DNA from: an uncultured Collinsella sp.
GTDB taxonomy: Bacteria; Actinomycetota; Coriobacteriia; Coriobacteriales; Coriobacteriaceae
Assembly (NCBI GenBank): GCA_900754435.1
Contig: CAAECT010000042.1
Location: 1 to 6,151 of the forward strand
Length of the DNA stretch: 6,151 nt
Reading direction: 5' to 3'
Shown: positions 1 to 5,519 of the stretch, piece after piece
Position numbering within the stretch: position 1 is the first letter of the stretch
Layout of the letters: each line of letters begins with the position of its first letter
Made by a program: the position numbers and the translations under genes
The notes under the pieces: generated by a model
What the model was told of the DNA's origin: nothing
The model's database searches: none
What the model saw: only the letters and a program-made list of their open reading frames with translations

Positions 1-397
1 CTCGCTGCTGTCCGTCGCCGACGCGGGCGAGACCGACCCGAGCCTGTGGACCGCGTTTGCCGGCATGTTCCCCACCATGGGCGCTTGCGTTGCCTTCGGC
101 GCCTTCAACCTGCTGTGCGCTCCGTGCTTTGCCGCCATTGGCACCATCCGCAACCAGATGGATTCCGGCAAGTGGACTGCGATCGCCATCGGTTACGAGT
201 GCGCCTTCGCTTGGGTGATCGGCCTGTTCATCAACCAGTTCTACAACTTGCTTGTTCTTGGACAATTTGGTATCTGGACGATTGTGGCCATTGTGCTGCT
301 GGTTGCGATGCTCTTCCAGATCTTCCGCCCCATGCCCAAACATGCATGGACCGACGAGGACGAGACCAACACTGCTTCCGCCGCAGTTTCCGCTTAA
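1..397 (+). CDS. feoB: Ferrous iron transport protein B, C-terminal fragment (5' end outside window)
   Basis: The reading frame is open from the first base and stops at TAA 395-397, giving about 131 residues of a larger protein. FeoB is the inner-membrane ferrous iron permease: an N-terminal GTPase domain followed by a helical membrane domain. Only the last membrane part is seen here. It includes the stretch NLLCAPCFAAIGTIRNQM, which matches the conserved FeoB C-terminal segment where a Cys-bearing helix is followed by a short charged loop. Two further hydrophobic helices follow (around AIAIGYECAFAWVIGLFI and IWTIVAIVLLVAMLF), then a polar tail rich in Asp, Glu, Thr and Ala. The downstream FeoB-associated small gene supports the call. 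The GTPase domain and the start cannot be judged from this window. The open frame shows no sign of disruption. Confidence 0.88.
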   Translation, partial: SLLSVADAGETDPSLWTAFAGMFPTMGACVAFGAFNLLCAPCFAAIGTIRNQMDSGKWTAIAIGYECAFAWVIGLFINQFYNLLVLGQFGIWTIVAIVLLVAMLFQIFRPMPKHAWTDEDETNTASAAVSA

Positions 398-426
398 GTC
401 CGAATAAGGATTAGCCCCTTTTCACG

Positions 427-459
427 AGCCCGGGTGTCCCAGCGACACTCGGGCTTTTT
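427..459 (+). terminator. Intrinsic terminator after feoB
   Basis: A 12-bp stem (427-438 with 444-455, one G-U wobble) closes a five-base loop and is followed directly by a run of five T (455-459). It lies 30 bases after the feoB stop. This is the standard form of a Rho-independent terminator on the + strand. It implies that most feoB transcription ends here and that the small gene at 573 depends on readthrough or on its own promoter. Confidence 0.88.
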
Positions 460-495
460 GGTGGGGGAGATGTGGCGTTTCCGCAGATAAAACCG

Positions 496-522
496 ACCAA
501 AATAAACCTGTCCCTTTTTGGT
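496..522 (+). repeat. Small inverted repeat ACCAAAA / TTTTGGT
   Basis: ACCAAAA (496-502) and TTTTGGT (516-522) are perfect complements separated by 13 bases that include CCTGTCCC. The hairpin is AT-rich, is not followed by a T run, and so does not look like a terminator. It lies between the feoB terminator and the small Cys-rich gene. It may be part of a dispersed intergenic repeat or just a chance pairing; I cannot tell from one copy. No convincing -35/-10 pair was found in 460-572, although TAAAGT at 538-543 could act as a -10. Confidence 0.3.
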
Positions 523-572
523 AGGTGGAGGATGGGGTAAAGTAAGTGGTGGTTAACTAGGGGAGGCTTGCT

Positions 573-773
573 ATGGCACCTATCGATATTGTTGTACTGG
601 CTGTTATCGGCGTTGCGTTTGTCGCGGTATGCGTGCGCATCTACCGCAAGGGCACCTGCGCCGACTGCGCTCAGGGTGGCGTTTGCACGGGGCATTGCTC
701 CAACAAAAAGACGTGCGCCGCGCTGAAAGGCGTCGACAAAATCGCCGAAGACTTGGGCCGCGGTATCAAGTAA
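573..773 (+). CDS. FeoB-associated Cys-rich membrane protein
   Basis: This is a 66-residue protein. One hydrophobic helix (about residues 4-22) comes first, then a basic patch (R22, R25, K26), then a Cys-rich segment with C29, C32, C38, C42 and C48; C20 lies at the end of the helix. The N-terminal helix, the CxxC pair and the further Cys residues, together with the position just after feoB, match the small FeoB-associated Cys-rich membrane protein family. That family is thought to act with FeoB in ferrous iron uptake, by a mechanism not established; metal binding or redox work at the cytoplasmic face is plausible. The start is set by GGGGAGG at 560-566, six bases before the ATG. The C-terminal tail (about residues 49-66) is charged and probably helical. 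Terminators on both sides make it a nearly isolated small unit. Family call is firm; function is inferred. Confidence 0.85.
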   Translation: MAPIDIVVLAVIGVAFVAVCVRIYRKGTCADCAQGGVCTGHCSNKKTCAALKGVDKIAEDLGRGIK

Positions 774-786
774 GGCCCAGACATCT

Positions 787-821
787 AAGCGCCTCGCGAG
801 CATCCGTTCGCGGGGCGCTTT
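787..821 (+). terminator. Terminator-like hairpin after the Cys-rich gene
   Basis: A 13-bp stem (787-799 with 808-820, one G-U wobble) has an eight-base loop and begins 13 bases after the stop codon. The T tract is short (TTT and then GTG), so termination may be less efficient than at 427-459. It separates the iron locus from the lacI-type gene. Confidence 0.75.
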
Positions 822-917
822 GTGCATTTGAGGGAGAGCACGGCGAGCCGAAGAGTATTTTTGGGGTATCGTTAACTGGACTATTAATTGGCAACTTATC
901 TATAACGGAGTAACCGC

Positions 918-1997
918 ATGAGCGCTCGCGTAACCATGAAGGACATAGCCGCCGAGCTTGGCGTTTCCATCAATACCGTGCACAAGGCTCTGACGGGAAA
1001 GGCCGGCGTGAGCGAATCCGTGCGCGCCAAGGTGAACGCTAAGGCCGAGGCCATGGGCTATCACCGCAACACAAGTGCCTCAAGCCTGCGCCGCAAGGAT
1101 ATCAATCTGGTGTTTTGCCTGCCCCGCGCATCGCGCGAGGGAGCGTACTTTTTCCGTTACCTGTGGGAAGGCTGCAATCGCTTTGAACAGGAGGTCATCG
1201 ACCGGGGCATTACGGTTGAGCGCGTTGAATTTGGCGTGGGCGGCTACGCTGATGCACTCGAGCAAATCGACGAGCGTCTGCAGGTGGGCGAGAAGATTGA
1301 TGGCTTGCTCGCCTATGCGCCGGGCGACGATCGTGCGACTGAGCTTTTGGGGCAGATCGCCGAGGCGGGCGTGACGATTGAGCTTGTCGACGGCGACCGT
1401 CCGCATTTGAATCGTTTGGGTGCGAGCTTGGCCGATTATTCGACGGCAGGCAGCCTTATGGCCGAGCAGGCGGCAAACCTGGTCCATGCTTCTGGGGCCG
1501 ACGCCCGCGTGCTCCTTTTGACAGGCGACCCATATACCGATTCGCACTATCTAACCGCCCGCGCCTTCCACAATTACCTGCGCGAACGTGATATTCCATG
1601 GCAGGTTGAGGATCTTGCAGGTGCCCATGCGCAAGTCAAACAACTCGAGCATGAGCTCGAAAAGCGCTTGAGTGCGCCGGACGCCCCTGAACTTATCTGT
1701 AGCGTTTTTGCCGTTGGTTCCGAAGTGGTTGCCGACGCGCTCGTCTCGACCGGCAAGGCCGGTCAGGTCATGGTGATCGGCAACGACCTGTTTCCCGAAA
1801 GTGCTCTGGCCTTGCGCCGCGGTATCTTTACCAATATTGTCTATAAGGACCCGACGAGCCTGGCGTATCGCGGCGCTAAGACGCTGGGCGATTATCTGCT
1901 GTGGGGAAGGACCCCGACGGTGCCCGTCCAGAAGGGCGCCGTCGAGATGGTATTTGCCAGCAATGTCGATCGCTACTGCGAACTTGCGGGTATTTAG
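918..1997 (+). CDS. LacI-family transcriptional regulator, likely of the uronate operon
   Basis: A 359-residue protein, normal for the family. Residues 6-25 form the N-terminal helix-turn-helix (TMKDIAAELGVSINTVHKAL), followed by the third helix of the DNA-binding domain (about 32-47). The hinge region is at 52-60, with L57 where LacI/PurR proteins place the leucine that wedges into the central CG of the operator. Residues from about 62 form a periplasmic-binding-protein-like effector domain with the usual late segments (VMVIGNDLFPESALALRRGI and the following YKDPTSLAYRGA). The recognition helix carries His-Lys where most members have Ser-Arg (TVSR becomes TVHK). The start is supported by CGGAG at 906-910, seven bases before the ATG; the in-frame Met at residue 7 lacks such a site. 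It sits upstream of uxaC on the same strand, and the uxaC promoter has palindromes of LacI type, so control of uronate use is the best guess. The effector is unknown, probably a uronate or a pathway intermediate. It is transcribed separately, since a terminator follows. Confidence 0.88.
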   Translation: MSARVTMKDIAAELGVSINTVHKALTGKAGVSESVRAKVNAKAEAMGYHRNTSASSLRRKDINLVFCLPRASREGAYFFRYLWEGCNRFEQEVIDRGITVERVEFGVGGYADALEQIDERLQVGEKIDGLLAYAPGDDRATELLGQIAEAGVTIELVDGDRPHLNRLGASLADYSTAGSLMAEQAANLVHASGADARVLLLTGDPYTDSHYLTARAFHNYLRERDIPWQVEDLAGAHAQVKQLEHELEKRLSAPDAPELICSVFAVGSEVVADALVSTGKAGQVMVIGNDLFPESALALRRGIFTNIVYKDPTSLAYRGAKTLGDYLLWGRTPTVPVQKGAVEMVFASNVDRYCELAGI

Positions 1998-2087
1998 CCG
2001 ATTGAGCAGGTACCCCCTCTTGCGACGTGCATTTTTGGGAGTATTCAGCATTGGCATGCCCTGAATGAGGTGCAGAACGACTGTTTT

Positions 2088-2129
2088 AAGTGCCCCCGAT
2101 GGCGTAATTTGCCATCGGGGGCACTTTTT
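2088..2129 (+). terminator. Strong intrinsic terminator after lacI
   Basis: A perfect 16-bp stem (2088-2103 with 2111-2126) has a seven-base loop and runs into five T (2125-2129). It is the strongest hairpin in the window. It would end transcription from lacI before the uxaC promoter, so lacI and uxaC are separate transcription units. On the opposite strand the hairpin is followed by A residues, so it works in one direction only. Confidence 0.9.
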
Positions 2130-2174
2130 ATGCCGATCGGGCGCTATCTGCGTTCCAAATAGGACGCTGAGGAT

Positions 2175-2190
2175 GGCGCACGGCGCGCTC
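2175..2190. repeat. 16-base GC-rich inverted repeat, copy 1
   Basis: GGCGCACGGCGCGCTC here is the exact reverse complement of 2416-2431 in the uxaC leader. It abuts the right arm of the long inverted repeat, sharing base 2190. Its role is unknown. Confidence 0.6.
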
Positions 2191-2351
2191 CAATGCTGAA
2201 TACTCCCAAAAATGTACGTCGGGACATGACCCACCTGAGCAAAAGCGCTCAAGTTCGGTGTTCGGGGACGCCAAACAGTCCGCAATACATGCAAGTCACA
2301 TCTCCAGCAACCGTTGAACGGGCAAAATCTACCGTTCACCCCGTGGTGGTT

Positions 2352-2367
2352 AGGTGAACGTTCACCT
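2352..2367. promoter_or_regulatory. LacI-type operator O1 upstream of uxaC
   Basis: AGGTGAACGTTCACCT is a perfect 16-bp palindrome with a central CG, the typical form of a LacI-family operator. Its core GTGAACGTTCAC recurs at 2392-2403, with centres 38 bp apart. A possible extra half site, CGTTCACC, lies at 2333-2340. The site is at or just upstream of the likely -35 region. Binding by the regulator encoded at 918-1997 is inferred from position and site type. Confidence 0.82.
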
Positions 2368-2393
2368 TTTGAGGTGCAATGGATTAGTATAGT
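2361..2393 (+). promoter_or_regulatory. Probable uxaC promoter
   Basis: The best -10 candidates are TATAGT (2388-2393) and the overlapping TAGTAT (2385-2390). TTCACC at 2361-2366, inside operator O1, could be a weak -35 with an 18-base spacer to TAGTAT; TTGAGG at 2369-2374 is too close. The -35 is therefore uncertain, but the AT-rich stretch between two operators is the natural place for the promoter. A start near 2400 would leave a leader of roughly 55-60 bases. Confidence 0.5.
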
Positions 2394-2403
2394 GAACGTT
2401 CAC
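2392..2403. promoter_or_regulatory. LacI-type operator O2 at the uxaC -10/start region
   Basis: GTGAACGTTCAC is a perfect 12-bp palindrome, and the right flank CT after CAC-C repeats that of O1. It overlaps the end of the -10 candidate and the expected transcription start, so a bound repressor would block initiation directly. Together with O1 it forms a pair that one tetramer or two dimers could occupy. Confidence 0.82.
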
Positions 2404-2415
2404 CTAAAGGATAAC

Positions 2416-2431
2416 GAGCGCGCCGTGCGCC
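2416..2431. repeat. 16-base GC-rich inverted repeat, copy 2, in the uxaC leader
   Basis: GAGCGCGCCGTGCGCC is the exact reverse complement of 2175-2190. It lies downstream of O2 and upstream of the uxaC ribosome binding site, so it would be in the mRNA leader. It also holds a small GCGC/GCGC self-pairing. Confidence 0.6.
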
Positions 2432-2457
2432 CGCCTTGCCAGCAAAGGGGCTGTTTG

Positions 2458-3885
2458 ATGAAAAACTTTATGGACGATCAGGATTTCCTACTGAGCACCA
2501 AGACCGGCGAGGAGCTGTTCCACAACTTTGCCGAGGGCATGCCCATCGTCGACTACCACTGCCACATTTCTCCCAAGGAGATTTGGGAGGACAAGCGTTT
2601 CGAGAACATCACCGAGGTTTGGCTGGGCGGCGACCACTACAAGTGGCGCCTGATGCGTGCCAACGGCGTCGACGAGCGTTTTATCACTGGCGACGCCCCT
2701 GCTCGCGAGAAGTTCCAAAAGTGGGCCGAGACCCTGGGTCGCTGCGTCGGCAACCCCGTCTTTGAGTGGAGCCACCTGGAGCTTAAGCGCTACTTTGGCT
2801 ACGAGGGCGTCCTCAACGGCAAGACTGCCCAGGAGGTTTGGGACCTTGCCAACGCCAAGCTCGCCGAGGCTAGCTTCACTTGCCGCAACCTGATCAAGCA
2901 GTCCAACGTCCGCATGATCTGCACTACTGACGACCCCGCCGACAGCTTTGAGTGGCACAAGAAGATTGCAGCCGACGACAGCTTTGACGTTCAGGTCGTT
3001 CCCGCCATGCGCCCCGACGCCGCCCTGCGCATCGAGCGTGGCCAGGAGTTTGCCGACTACTGCAGGCGCCTCTCCGAGGTTGCCGGCGTTGAGGTCGGCG
3101 ACTTTGAGGGCATGAAGTCTGCCATCTCCAAGCGCTACGACGTTGCTCACGAGCTGGGCTGCCGCGCATCCGACCACGCACTCGACTACGTTATGTACGT
3201 CCCGGCTACCGCCGACGAGATCGAGGCCATCTTTGCCAAGGGCCTGGCTGCCGAGCCGCTTACCGAGGAAGAGATCCTTAAGTACAAGACTGCCTTTATG
3301 CAGTTCGTTGCCGGTGAGTATGTCCGTCTGGGCTGGGCCATGCAGCTGCACTTTGGCTGCAAGCGCGACAACAACCGCGCCATGTTCGCCAAGCTCGGTC
3401 CCGACACCGGCTACGACTGCATCTCCAACTACACGCCGTCCGACCAGCTCGCCGATTTCCTCAACTCCATCCAGGAGACCTGCGGCCTGCCCAAGACCAT
3501 CCTGTACAGCCTGAACCCCATCGATAACACCATGATCGATACCGTCATGGGTTGCTTCCAGGAGGCTCCGACTGCCGGCAAGATCCAGAACGGCTCCGCC
3601 TGGTGGTTCAACGACAACGAGGTCGGCATGCGCGAGCAGCTTACGGCTCTGGCTAACGAGGGCGTGTTGGGCAACTTTGTGGGCATGCTTACCGATTCCC
3701 GCTCCTTCCTGTCCTATCCGCGCCACGAGTACTTCCGTCGCGTGCTGTGCAGCGTGATCGGCGAGTGGGTCGAGCAGGGCAAGTACCCGGCCGACATGGA
3801 GCTGCTGGGCGAGGTTGTGCGCGATATCAGCTACAACAATTCCGTTCGCTACTTTGGCTTCGATTTGGGCACCGTCGAGGCATAG
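2458..3885 (+). CDS. uxaC: Uronate isomerase (glucuronate/galacturonate isomerase)
   Basis: A 475-residue protein, the usual length of UxaC. The enzyme interconverts D-glucuronate with D-fructuronate and D-galacturonate with D-tagaturonate in the cytoplasm, the first step of hexuronate breakdown; it belongs to the amidohydrolase superfamily. The N-terminal metal motif HCH is at H34-H36 (VDYHCHISPKEIW), followed by GGDHYKWRLMRANGV as in E. coli UxaC. TTDDP is at 156-160, WWFND at 382-386, and MLTDSRSF then RHEYFRR at 410-428, with D413 in the place of the conserved late Asp. The start is ATG 2458: AAAGGGG at 2444-2450 is seven bases upstream, and the resulting MKNFMDDQDFLLST aligns with the E. 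coli N-terminus. An in-frame TTG at 2314 would put both operators inside the gene and is rejected. It is the first gene of the operon. Its codon use looks more strongly biased than that of lacI, suggesting high expression. Confidence 0.96.
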   Translation: MKNFMDDQDFLLSTKTGEELFHNFAEGMPIVDYHCHISPKEIWEDKRFENITEVWLGGDHYKWRLMRANGVDERFITGDAPAREKFQKWAETLGRCVGNPVFEWSHLELKRYFGYEGVLNGKTAQEVWDLANAKLAEASFTCRNLIKQSNVRMICTTDDPADSFEWHKKIAADDSFDVQVVPAMRPDAALRIERGQEFADYCRRLSEVAGVEVGDFEGMKSAISKRYDVAHELGCRASDHALDYVMYVPATADEIEAIFAKGLAAEPLTEEEILKYKTAFMQFVAGEYVRLGWAMQLHFGCKRDNNRAMFAKLGPDTGYDCISNYTPSDQLADFLNSIQETCGLPKTILYSLNPIDNTMIDTVMGCFQEAPTAGKIQNGSAWWFNDNEVGMREQLTALANEGVLGNFVGMLTDSRSFLSYPRHEYFRRVLCSVIGEWVEQGKYPADMELLGEVVRDISYNNSVRYFGFDLGTVEA

Positions 3886-3935
3886 ATCTGTATGTGCTCC
3901 GATTGGTGAAATCGGTTGCAAAGGGGAGGGACCAT

Positions 3936-5441
3936 ATGGGAACAGGGCAACAGAAAAACGAGCAGATCGTGTCTGCTCAGGCGGATTCGAGATCTATGCA
4001 GAGCTCGCAGGATATCAAGCTGAGCTGGCGTGAGAAAATCTGCTATGGCTTTGGCGATTTGGGCAATGGATTCATGTTCGATCTTGGTCAAGCATATCTG
4101 ACCAAGTTCTACACTGACATCTGTCTGATTTCGCCGGGCGTAGTGAGCCTGATTTTCGCCGTCACCAAGATTTTCGATGCGTTCATGGACCCGATTGCCG
4201 GTGCATTCGTCGACGGTAGAAAGAAGATTGGCAAGCACGGTCGGTTTCGTCCGGTCATGATGGTTTCGGCCGTGATCCTTGCCGTTCTAACCGTGGTGAC
4301 CTTCACTGCGCCCGATATTCCCATGGCGGGCAAAATTGCCTATGCGCTGATAACTTACATGATCTGGGGCGTCGTATACAGCTTCACCAACGTGCCATAC
4401 GGATCTCTGGCCACGGTAATGACGCGTGACGTCGATGACCGCGCGCACATGGCGTCAACGCGCCAGGCCGGTTCGCTCTGCGCACAGCTCATCACGGGCG
4501 TAGCGTTCATCCCATTGGTCCTGTTCTTTGCGGGTGGCGACACGCTCGACGGCAATCCGCACGGCTATACGATTGCAGCTGTCGTCATGGGACTGTGCGG
4601 CATCGCCGGATTCGCCATCTGCTTTTTGGGAACGCGCGAGCATATCCGTATCGATCGACAGGCCGAGGAGAAGGCTGCGGGAAAGGCCGGCAAGAAGTCG
4701 AGCGCATTCAGCACGTATTTCAAGGTCGTTTTCACCAACAAGAACCTGGGAGCAGTTATCCTGCTTACGCTGTTTACCATTTCGGCCATGAACACCAACA
4801 ACACCATGATGGTGTATTTCTGCCAGTACAACCTGGGTAACATCGCGTTGCAGCCCGTTGTCAACGGCATCATGATCGGAACGTCGGTTGTCGCCATTCT
4901 CGCCATCCCGACGCTCGTCAAGCATTTCGGTAAGAAGCGCACGTGCGTCGCCTGCTTTATCGTCGGCGCTGTGGCAAACGGCCTCAACTTCATCCTGCCG
5001 ACCAATACCGTGACGTTCATCATCTTCGTCACCATCGGCTACGTCGCGCTTGCCATCCCCAACGGTATCACCTGGAACCTGGTTTCCGATGTTATCGATT
5101 ACGGTGAATGGCACACGGGAATCCGCAAGGAGGGTACGACCTACGCCGCGTTTAACTTTTCGCGTAAGCTTGCGCAATCCCTTGCCGCGATCATTTCCGG
5201 CGGCATCCTTGCTCTTACCGGATATGTGGCAAATAAGCCCCAGACGGCCGCCACGCTGCTTGGCATCAAGGGCGCTCTGACGATTTATCCCGCTTGCGCC
5301 CTTCTGGTAGCAGCCTTGATCATCTTCGCTCTCTACGATATTACCGAGAAGAAGTTCAATTCCATTTCCAACGACCTGTCGAATGGTCGCTGGGAGCGCG
5401 GCAAGATCGGCGAGAGCACTATCGAGACGATCGATAAATAG
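3936..5441 (+). CDS. GPH-family hexuronide/sugar:cation symporter
   Basis: A 501-residue polytopic membrane protein of the glycoside-pentoside-hexuronide:cation symporter family (MelB/UidB type, major facilitator fold). A polar N-terminal tail of about 28 residues precedes the family opening LSWREKICYGFGDLGNGFMF. The signature FDAFMDPIAG is at 80-89; D81 and D85 correspond to the MelB aspartates that bind the coupling cation. After it comes GRKKIGKHGRFRP, the basic cytoplasmic loop. About twelve hydrophobic segments can be counted, and the late family motif DVIDYGEWHTGIRKEG is at 385-400. The start at 3936 is supported by AAGGGGAGGG at 3921-3930; Met21 is an alternative with no clear ribosome site, and the open frame further upstream (from 3747) overlaps uxaC and is rejected. 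Fifty bases separate it from uxaC with no terminator, so they are co-transcribed. Lying between uxaC and uxaB, it most likely imports galacturonate, glucuronate or a small uronide; the exact substrate cannot be read from the sequence. Confidence 0.9.
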   Translation: MGTGQQKNEQIVSAQADSRSMQSSQDIKLSWREKICYGFGDLGNGFMFDLGQAYLTKFYTDICLISPGVVSLIFAVTKIFDAFMDPIAGAFVDGRKKIGKHGRFRPVMMVSAVILAVLTVVTFTAPDIPMAGKIAYALITYMIWGVVYSFTNVPYGSLATVMTRDVDDRAHMASTRQAGSLCAQLITGVAFIPLVLFFAGGDTLDGNPHGYTIAAVVMGLCGIAGFAICFLGTREHIRIDRQAEEKAAGKAGKKSSAFSTYFKVVFTNKNLGAVILLTLFTISAMNTNNTMMVYFCQYNLGNIALQPVVNGIMIGTSVVAILAIPTLVKHFGKKRTCVACFIVGAVANGLNFILPTNTVTFIIFVTIGYVALAIPNGITWNLVSDVIDYGEWHTGIRKEGTTYAAFNFSRKLAQSLAAIISGGILALTGYVANKPQTAATLLGIKGALTIYPACALLVAALIIFALYDITEKKFNSISNDLSNGRWERGKIGESTIETIDK

Positions 5442-5470
5442 TCCCGCTGTTTAAACAATCATGAATGCAA

Positions 5471-5495
5471 CCCGGTGCGGCGATGCCGTACCGGG
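5471..5495 (+). other. Intercistronic hairpin between symporter and uxaB
   Basis: An 11-bp stem (5471-5481 with 5485-5495, one G-U wobble) has a three-base loop GAT. It lies 29 bases after the symporter stop and is not followed by T residues, so it is not a normal terminator. Plausible roles are protection of the upstream mRNA from 3' exonucleases or a processing point that gives the genes different expression; both are inferred. Confidence 0.6.
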
Positions 5496-5504
5496 ACTTG
5501 AGTT

Positions 5505-5519
5505 GAGAGGAAAACCTCT
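5505..5519 (+). promoter_or_regulatory. uxaB ribosome binding site inside a small hairpin
   Basis: GAGAGG (5505-5510) is the Shine-Dalgarno sequence, nine bases before the ATG. AGAGG (5506-5510) pairs exactly with CCTCT (5515-5519) across a loop of four A, and the stem ends directly at the start codon. When folded, the stem would hide the ribosome site. Confidence 0.6.

Larger units (their letters stand above)
2002..2242. repeat. Long inverted repeat (REP/MITE-like element) between lacI and uxaC
   Basis: The left arm 2024-2054 and right arm 2190-2220 are reverse complements over 31 bases with a single difference, a G-T wobble. Both read GACGT, then G or A, then CATTTTTGGGAGTATTC and AGCATTGG inward. 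Similarity continues outward more weakly: a TTGnnCAGGT block lies at the same distance in both arms (2002-2011 and the complement of 2233-2242), with about 12 poorly matched bases between. The arms are 135 bases apart and face each other. The space between holds the terminator hairpin at 2088-2129 but no open frame of note. The left arm begins only a few bases after the lacI stop. The uneven conservation (tight core, loose spacer, conserved outer block) suggests two copies of one intergenic repeat unit inserted head to head, rather than one simple hairpin. Mobile or repetitive origin is inferred; no transposase is present. Confidence 0.7.

Noticed and set aside
2002..2242. A CRISPR array or tandem repeat array
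   Set aside because: Only two copies, in opposite orientation and 135 bases apart; there is no regular repeat-spacer spacing and no cas gene.
2311..2321. CCGTTGAACGG as a third full operator
   Set aside because: It is an odd-length palindrome, and against GTGAACGTTCAC it matches only in part; it is too degenerate to call beside two perfect sites.
1551..2339. A 262-residue minus-strand open frame across the end of lacI and the intergenic region
   Set aside because: It runs through the long inverted repeat, the terminator hairpin and the antisense of lacI, and no protein family is recognisable.
2314..2457. A 48-residue N-terminal extension of uxaC from a TTG codon
   Set aside because: It would contain both operators and the promoter, has no family similarity, and the start at 2458 has a good ribosome site and aligns with E. 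coli UxaC.
3897..3915. A short CCGAT/ATCGG pairing in the uxaC-symporter gap
   Set aside because: Only five base pairs with a seven-base loop and no T run, so it is not distinguishable from chance.
2488..3921. A 477-residue open frame on the minus strand opposite uxaC
   Set aside because: It is antisense to a clear uxaC, is rich in Val, Leu, Gly and Ala as expected from the complement of GC-biased codons, and matches no known family motif.
3747..3935. A 63-residue upstream extension of the symporter frame
   Set aside because: It overlaps the end of uxaC, has a basic, non-membrane composition and is out of keeping with the family; ATG 3936 has a strong ribosome site.
4455..5177. A 240-residue minus-strand open frame opposite the symporter gene
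   Set aside because: It is antisense to conserved membrane-protein codons and has a charged, Asp/Arg-rich composition typical of such shadows.
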